From Paraflavitalea soli (GTDB lineage Bacteria; Bacteroidota; Bacteroidia; Chitinophagales; Chitinophagaceae): DNA of 64,000 nucleotides. Numbering within the stretch: the stretch's first letter is position 1; every line of letters begins with the position of its first letter. The position numbers and the translations under genes were made by a program. The notes beneath the pieces were generated by a model, which had not been told where the DNA came from, did not search any database, and saw nothing but the letters and a program-made list of their open reading frames with translations. Positions 60,369-64,000 of the stretch are shown in pieces. The stretch spans positions 7,382,546-7,446,545 of the forward strand of contig NZ_CP032157.1 of NCBI RefSeq assembly GCF_003555545.1, read 5' to 3'.

Positions 60369-62357
60369 CTACAACAGCTCCTCGGGATCGTATATCCTTT
60401 TGAGGCCGGGATTCTCAATAGGGGCCACAATAAGCGGGAACTTTTCGATCGTTACGTTCGATACATCCAATCCAAAACCGCGTTCTTCAGAAAGGCTCCA
60501 TTCTTTGATCCAGAAATGCAGTTTCATGATGAAGCGCTCGAAGATGGGCAACTCATTATCCTGACTCAGGAATTTTTCCATCACTACAAACTGGAAGTCG
60601 CCTACCACATTGTTCCTTTCCAGGCTTTCATACCGGCTGGTGATGTTCACTTCCTTGTTGGCCACCAGGTCGGCCACTACTTTACGGAACATGAGGTTGA
60701 TGCGGGGTTCCATGCGGAAACCGAGCCTGAATTCCACGCGGATAATATCGTTGGGAATGATATGGTCTACCTTGTATTCGCAGGTATAGGGATCATCCAG
60801 GGTATCTACGTGTACAAACCAGTAGATATCGGCCCGTTTGGGCTTTTTGTTGAGGATGGAATAAATGATCTTATGCTCAATTTCCTTGGGGTTATTGGCG
60901 CTGGTAAGGTATACCAGGTGGGTAGCGTATTTGGGAACGGTTTTGTCGTTGCTCAATTCCTGTATCTGGGGGATATAATGTTCCAGGCGTACAAATTCCA
61001 CGTAGCGGTTCTTGATCTTGCGGCTGCGGAACCAGATGTACATGACGGCAAACAATCCACCACCCACGATCAATGTTACAAAGCCTCCATGCGGAAACTT
61101 GTCGAGGTTGGCAAACAGGAAAGACAATTCTATGCTGAGGTATACGATGAGGAATAAATAGATCAGCAGGGGCCTAGCACGCCGAGAAACAAGGAAATTG
61201 GCAAACAGGATGGTTGTAGCGATCATGCACATGGTGATAGCCAGCCCGTAAGCGGCTTCCATGGCAGATGATTTCTTGAAATAGAGCACAATGCCACAGC
61301 AACCCAGGAATAAAATAGTGTTGATACCGGGTACGTATAATTGTCCTTTCTCTTCTGTAGGATAGTTAATGCGCATTTTGGGCCATAGGTTGAGCCGCAT
61401 GGCCTCACTGATCAGGGTGAAGGAACCGCTGATCAGGGCCTGGCTGGCAATGATGGCGGCAGCAGTAGCTATAATAATCCCGGGGATCAGGAACCACTGG
61501 GGCATGATGGCATAGAACGGGTTGAAACCTTCGCTGATGAACTCGCGGGTAATCTTCTTGCCTCCATAAGTGGACAATAGGTACGCCCCCTGACCCAGGT
61601 AATTTAAGATAAGGCAGGTCTTAACAAATATCCAGGAATACCGGATATTGGCCCTTCCACAGTGGCCGAGGTCGGAATACAATGCTTCGGCCCCGGTAGT
61701 ACAAAGGAATACTGCACCCAGTATCCAGAAGCCTCTGCCATCATCGTAGGTGGTTAGTAATTCAATGGCATAGTGCGGACTGAATGCCCGGAAAATATGC
61801 ATGTCATCGAACAAATGCGAAACTCCCAGTATAGCCAGCATAAGAAACCAGCAGAACATAATGGGGCCAAACATCTTACCAATGGAAGCGGTACCAAATT
61901 GCTGCAGGAAGAAAAGGGCTGTAATGATGCCCAATACTATATAAACAATGGTGGAATCCGGAATGATGCCGAGGGCGTCGATATTACGTAAGCCCTCAAT
62001 GGAAGAGGTAACAGAAATAGGCGGGGTGATCATCCCGTCGGCCAGGAGGGCTGCACCGCCGATCATGGCGGGGAGCACCAGCCATTTCTTTTGCCGGCGT
62101 ACCAGTGCGTATAGCGAGAAAATACCTCCTTCTCCCCGGTTGTCGGCTTTTAGGGTCAGAATGACGTATTTAATGGTCGTCTGCAAGGTAAGGGTCCAGA
62201 TAATACAGGATAATGAACCCAGTATTAGTTTTTCGTCAATTACCCTGTCGCCGGTGATGGCATTCAATACATAGAGAGGGGAGGTACCGATATCTCCGTA
62301 GATGATTCCTAACGCAATGAGTAAGGTTGCGGCGGTTACTTTATCTAATTTGCCCAC
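60369..62357 (-). CDS. kup: KUP/HAK/KT family potassium uptake protein
   Basis: A 662-residue transporter. LIALGIIYGDIGTSPLYVLN at the N-terminus, GGIFSLYALVRRQKKWLVLP, GDGMITPPISVTSSIEGL-type DGMITPPIS, and ALYSDLGHCGRANIRYSWIF are the family's signature loops. Twelve membrane helices are followed by a cytoplasmic domain of about 170 residues. It takes up potassium with protons. A candidate promoter (62442-62449) and a leader hairpin (62411-62431) lie upstream. Confidence 0.95.
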   Translation of the reverse strand: MGKLDKVTAATLLIALGIIYGDIGTSPLYVLNAITGDRVIDEKLILGSLSCIIWTLTLQTTIKYVILTLKADNRGEGGIFSLYALVRRQKKWLVLPAMIGGAALLADGMITPPISVTSSIEGLRNIDALGIIPDSTIVYIVLGIITALFFLQQFGTASIGKMFGPIMFCWFLMLAILGVSHLFDDMHIFRAFSPHYAIELLTTYDDGRGFWILGAVFLCTTGAEALYSDLGHCGRANIRYSWIFVKTCLILNYLGQGAYLLSTYGGKKITREFISEGFNPFYAIMPQWFLIPGIIIATAAAIIASQALISGSFTLISEAMRLNLWPKMRINYPTEEKGQLYVPGINTILFLGCCGIVLYFKKSSAMEAAYGLAITMCMIATTILFANFLVSRRARPLLIYLFLIVYLSIELSFLFANLDKFPHGGFVTLIVGGGLFAVMYIWFRSRKIKNRYVEFVRLEHYIPQIQELSNDKTVPKYATHLVYLTSANNPKEIEHKIIYSILNKKPKRADIYWFVHVDTLDDPYTCEYKVDHIIPNDIIRVEFRLGFRMEPRINLMFRKVVADLVANKEVNITSRYESLERNNVVGDFQFVVMEKFLSQDNELPIFERFIMKLHFWIKEWSLSEERGFGLDVSNVTIEKFPLIVAPIENPGLKRIYDPEELL

Positions 62358-62410
62358 GTCTGAGTAGCTTATCCCGTTTCAAAGGGTTTAACAATATCAT
62401 CAATTACAAT

Positions 62411-62431
62411 GCCGGGTTACAGGAACCCGGC
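62411..62431 (-). promoter_or_regulatory. Leader hairpin of kup
   Basis: GCCGGGTT, 5-base loop, AACCCGGC: a perfect 8-bp stem without T-run. Given the promoter at 62442-62449, it would lie at the very 5' end of the kup mRNA, where it may protect the transcript or regulate it. Confidence 0.55.
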
Positions 62432-62441
62432 AGAACAAGAA

Positions 62442-62449
62442 CAAAGGTA
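62442..62449 (-). promoter_or_regulatory. Candidate -7 element TACCTTTG of kup
   Basis: Reading leftward TACCTTTG fits TAnnTTTG; no clear TTTG was found at the -33 position. It is followed at once by the leader hairpin and lies about 85 bases before the kup start. Confidence 0.35.
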
Positions 62450-62556
62450 TACGTAAAAAAACTAATTGGGGGAATGTTTTATTGTGTGGTTCTATGCAAT
62501 AAACCCAATCTGCACATCTTTTGTTAAAGATCAATTCCCGGTGGTGGAAGGCTGAC

Positions 62557-62639
62557 AGCTTTTGGGGCCGTAATCCCGTCTTGGTACAGGGGTGGTGCCA
62601 ACGGTATCGCTAGGGCAGGCTGTGGGGTATCCAAAAGCT
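62557..62639. ncRNA. Candidate structured RNA or small palindromic element
   Basis: The ends AGCTTTTGG and CCAAAAGCT are perfect 9-bp complements that close an 83-base unit. Inside, CCGT...TTGGTAC pairs with GTGCCAACGG around a 7-base loop (62575-62604), and further G-rich runs could pair with AATCCC. It is richer in GC than its surroundings. It may be a leader RNA of the rightward gene, a small RNA, or a non-coding mobile element; direction cannot be told. No known riboswitch was recognised. Confidence 0.45.
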
Positions 62640-62692
62640 TTCATTCACTAACAGTTATCTCGAAAACCAAATATTTAAAATTGTATGGAAAG

Positions 62693-62724
62693 TTTGGGTG
62701 AGCGTTTTACAATGCTTAATTTGG
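62693..62724 (+). promoter_or_regulatory. Candidate promoter of the 62757 gene
   Basis: TTTG at 62693-62696, 20 bases, then TAATTTGG at 62717-62724. It is close to TTTG-N19-21-TAnnTTTG with one T fewer in the second box. The start site would be about 25 bases before the ATG. Confidence 0.4.
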
Positions 62725-62756
62725 CATGTAAGAATGTATTAATGCATTGCAGCACC

Positions 62757-64000
62757 ATGATGAAATATCCAATTGTAGGCAGGTTGCTGGCCGTTGTCCT
62801 GGTCTTAGTATGGCTTCCGCTGGTATCTTCAGCTCAGAAAATTTCCTATTCAGAATCGGAACGGGACGATAGCCGTCGCACCAATTTTGAGATCATTGGC
62901 AGGGTAGGCGCCAACATACTGGTATTTAAGAATAACCGGTCTGATAATGCTATCAGTGTATATGACAACGATATGAAGCTGGTAGAACGGGTGAAGCTGG
63001 ATTATATGGATGACCGCTGGATCAATGTGGACTTTGTACCCTATCCGGACCATGTGTGGATGATCTACCAGTTCCAGCGTAAGGGAATTGTTTATTGTAT
63101 GGGAGTAAAGCTCAACCAGCAGGCGAAAATGCTGACGGACCCCATTGAGCTCGATACCACCCGCATTGGCTGGTCGGCCAGCAATAAGATCTATACCACT
63201 GTTTTCAGCGACGACAAGCAGAAGATCATGGTATTCAAGATCAATAGCCGAAATCCCAACAACTTCCTGTTTACCACCCTTTTATTCAATAATGACCTGA
63301 AGTTGCTCCAAAAGCACCGCATGAGCCTGGCCATGGAAGAGCGCAATGATTATTTTACCGATTTCCTGGTAGATAATGACGGGGATATGGTATTTGGTAA
63401 GTTTATCCGGAAAAACGGAAGTGACAATATCTCGGATGTACGGCTGATCCGGAAAAAGGCGGAGGAAGATAAATTCAGCATTACGGACCTAAAAACAGGA
63501 GAAAGAGTGTTGGATGAGGTAAAGATCAAAATAGATAATACAAACCGGCGTTATCTATTTACGGCATTGTATTATAAGCAGAAACGGGGCAATGTGGAAG
63601 GTCTTTATACAGTGATCTGGGATAAAGCGTCGGATGCGATGTTGAGAGAATCGATGATGGCTTTTTCGGATGATCTGAGGAGGCTGGCAAAGGGGCCTGA
63701 TGCCAACCTGCGCCTGGCTTTTAATGATTATTTCATCAAGAACATGATCGTTAAGAAGGATGGCGGGTACATCATGGTGGCCGAGTCGATGTATACCACA
63801 TCCCGTGGAGGTACCTTTAATCGCTGGGACTATATGTACGGGAATAATCCATGGGCTTCGCCGATGGATTACTATTATTCACCGTATTACAATTCCTGGG
63901 GATCGCCCTGGAACCGGTGGGGCAATTCGCAGGCTACCCGGTACCATGCAGAAAATATTATGATCCTTTCGTTTGATAAGGACGGCAATATGGAATGGAA
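62757..64000 (+). CDS. Secreted hypothetical protein (5' part only)
   Basis: The frame from ATG 62757 (or 62760) is open to the window end, at least 414 residues. Residues 1-25 are a signal peptide (VVLVLVWLPLVSSAQ). The body is regular, with repeating strand-like blocks (IGRVGANILVFKNNRSDNAI, VYDNDMKLVERVKLD, FKINSRNPNNFLFTTLL), which would suit a beta-propeller-like or WD-like fold. Near residue 360 there is a Tyr/Trp-rich loop (SPMDYYYSPYYNSWGSPW). No family was recognised. Confidence 0.75.
   Translation, partial: MMKYPIVGRLLAVVLVLVWLPLVSSAQKISYSESERDDSRRTNFEIIGRVGANILVFKNNRSDNAISVYDNDMKLVERVKLDYMDDRWINVDFVPYPDHVWMIYQFQRKGIVYCMGVKLNQQAKMLTDPIELDTTRIGWSASNKIYTTVFSDDKQKIMVFKINSRNPNNFLFTTLLFNNDLKLLQKHRMSLAMEERNDYFTDFLVDNDGDMVFGKFIRKNGSDNISDVRLIRKKAEEDKFSITDLKTGERVLDEVKIKIDNTNRRYLFTALYYKQKRGNVEGLYTVIWDKASDAMLRESMMAFSDDLRRLAKGPDANLRLAFNDYFIKNMIVKKDGGYIMVAESMYTTSRGGTFNRWDYMYGNNPWASPMDYYYSPYYNSWGSPWNRWGNSQATRYHAENIMILSFDKDGNMEW

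Larger units (their letters stand above)
62358..62756. other. Divergent intergenic region with structured elements
   Basis: 399 bases between kup and the next gene. It contains the kup leader hairpin and promoter on the left, an ~83-base multi-stem element at 62557-62639 in the middle, and a promoter for the rightward gene at 62693-62724. No frame is coding. Confidence 0.65.

Noticed and set aside
60072-61157. 361-residue frame antisense to kup and the hydrolase gene
   Set aside because: Both strands cannot plausibly be coding here; the kup motifs on the minus strand are complete.

Overview
The window looks like chromosomal DNA of a Bacteroidota bacterium, most likely family Chitinophagaceae (the family call is inference). 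The evidence is a Bacteroidota-style division and cell-wall (dcw) cluster, an esterase with a type IX secretion C-terminal domain, a DUF7948-type secreted protein, lipoprotein and outer-membrane-barrel genes, scarce Shine-Dalgarno sequences, and candidate promoters of the TTG-N20-TAnnTTTG type. No rRNA, tRNA, CRISPR array, prophage or insertion sequence was seen.

Layout. Bases 1-4.9 kb: the 5' part of a secreted protein, recG, a higA antitoxin behind a decayed higB, a doubtful small gene, and a secreted repeat-rich protein. 4.9-10.5 kb: a GT-C type membrane glycosyltransferase gene diverging from a four-gene operon (UbiA-type prenyltransferase, DprE1-like oxidase, DprE2-like reductase, HAD phosphatase). 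That operon matches the decaprenylphosphoryl-arabinose pathway known from mycobacteria. 10.6-21.6 kb: Crp-type regulator, M24 peptidase, HExxH protein, T9SS esterase, MFS transporter, DUF4136 lipoprotein, outer-membrane barrel, YqgE, orphan histidine kinase, queA and a DUF3052 gene. 22.1-40 kb: a collinear dcw cluster mraZ-rsmH-ftsL-ftsI-murE-mraY-murD-ftsW-murG-murC-ftsQ-ftsA-ftsZ, closed by a strong terminator. murF and ddl are absent. 40-54.6 kb: an AT-rich orphan membrane protein, an epimerase, an ABC exporter pair, a zinc metallopeptidase, a trifunctional-type beta-oxidation enzyme, a GxxExxY protein, a beta-hydroxyacid dehydrogenase, metG, an ECF sigma factor with a large membrane partner, and a barrel protein. 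54.8-64 kb: two S66 LD-carboxypeptidase paralogs with a PIN-type toxin-antitoxin pair between them, oxyR, two tandem alpha/beta hydrolases, kup, and the 5' part of a secreted protein.

Two themes deserve attention. First, the complete lipid-linked arabinose operon sits opposite a GT-C transferase gene, and its DprE1 homolog has Ala where the benzothiazinone-reactive Cys lies in Mycobacterium. Second, many gene junctions, including most of the non-tight ones inside the dcw cluster, hold short tracts built from a repeated 6-14 bp word. The word differs from site to site and is often arranged as a long imperfect or near-perfect palindrome. Several words recur at distant sites in the window, which suggests a family of spacer repeats. 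A separate ~83 bp multi-stem element lies between kup and its divergent neighbour.

All family assignments come from reading motifs by eye; no database search was run.
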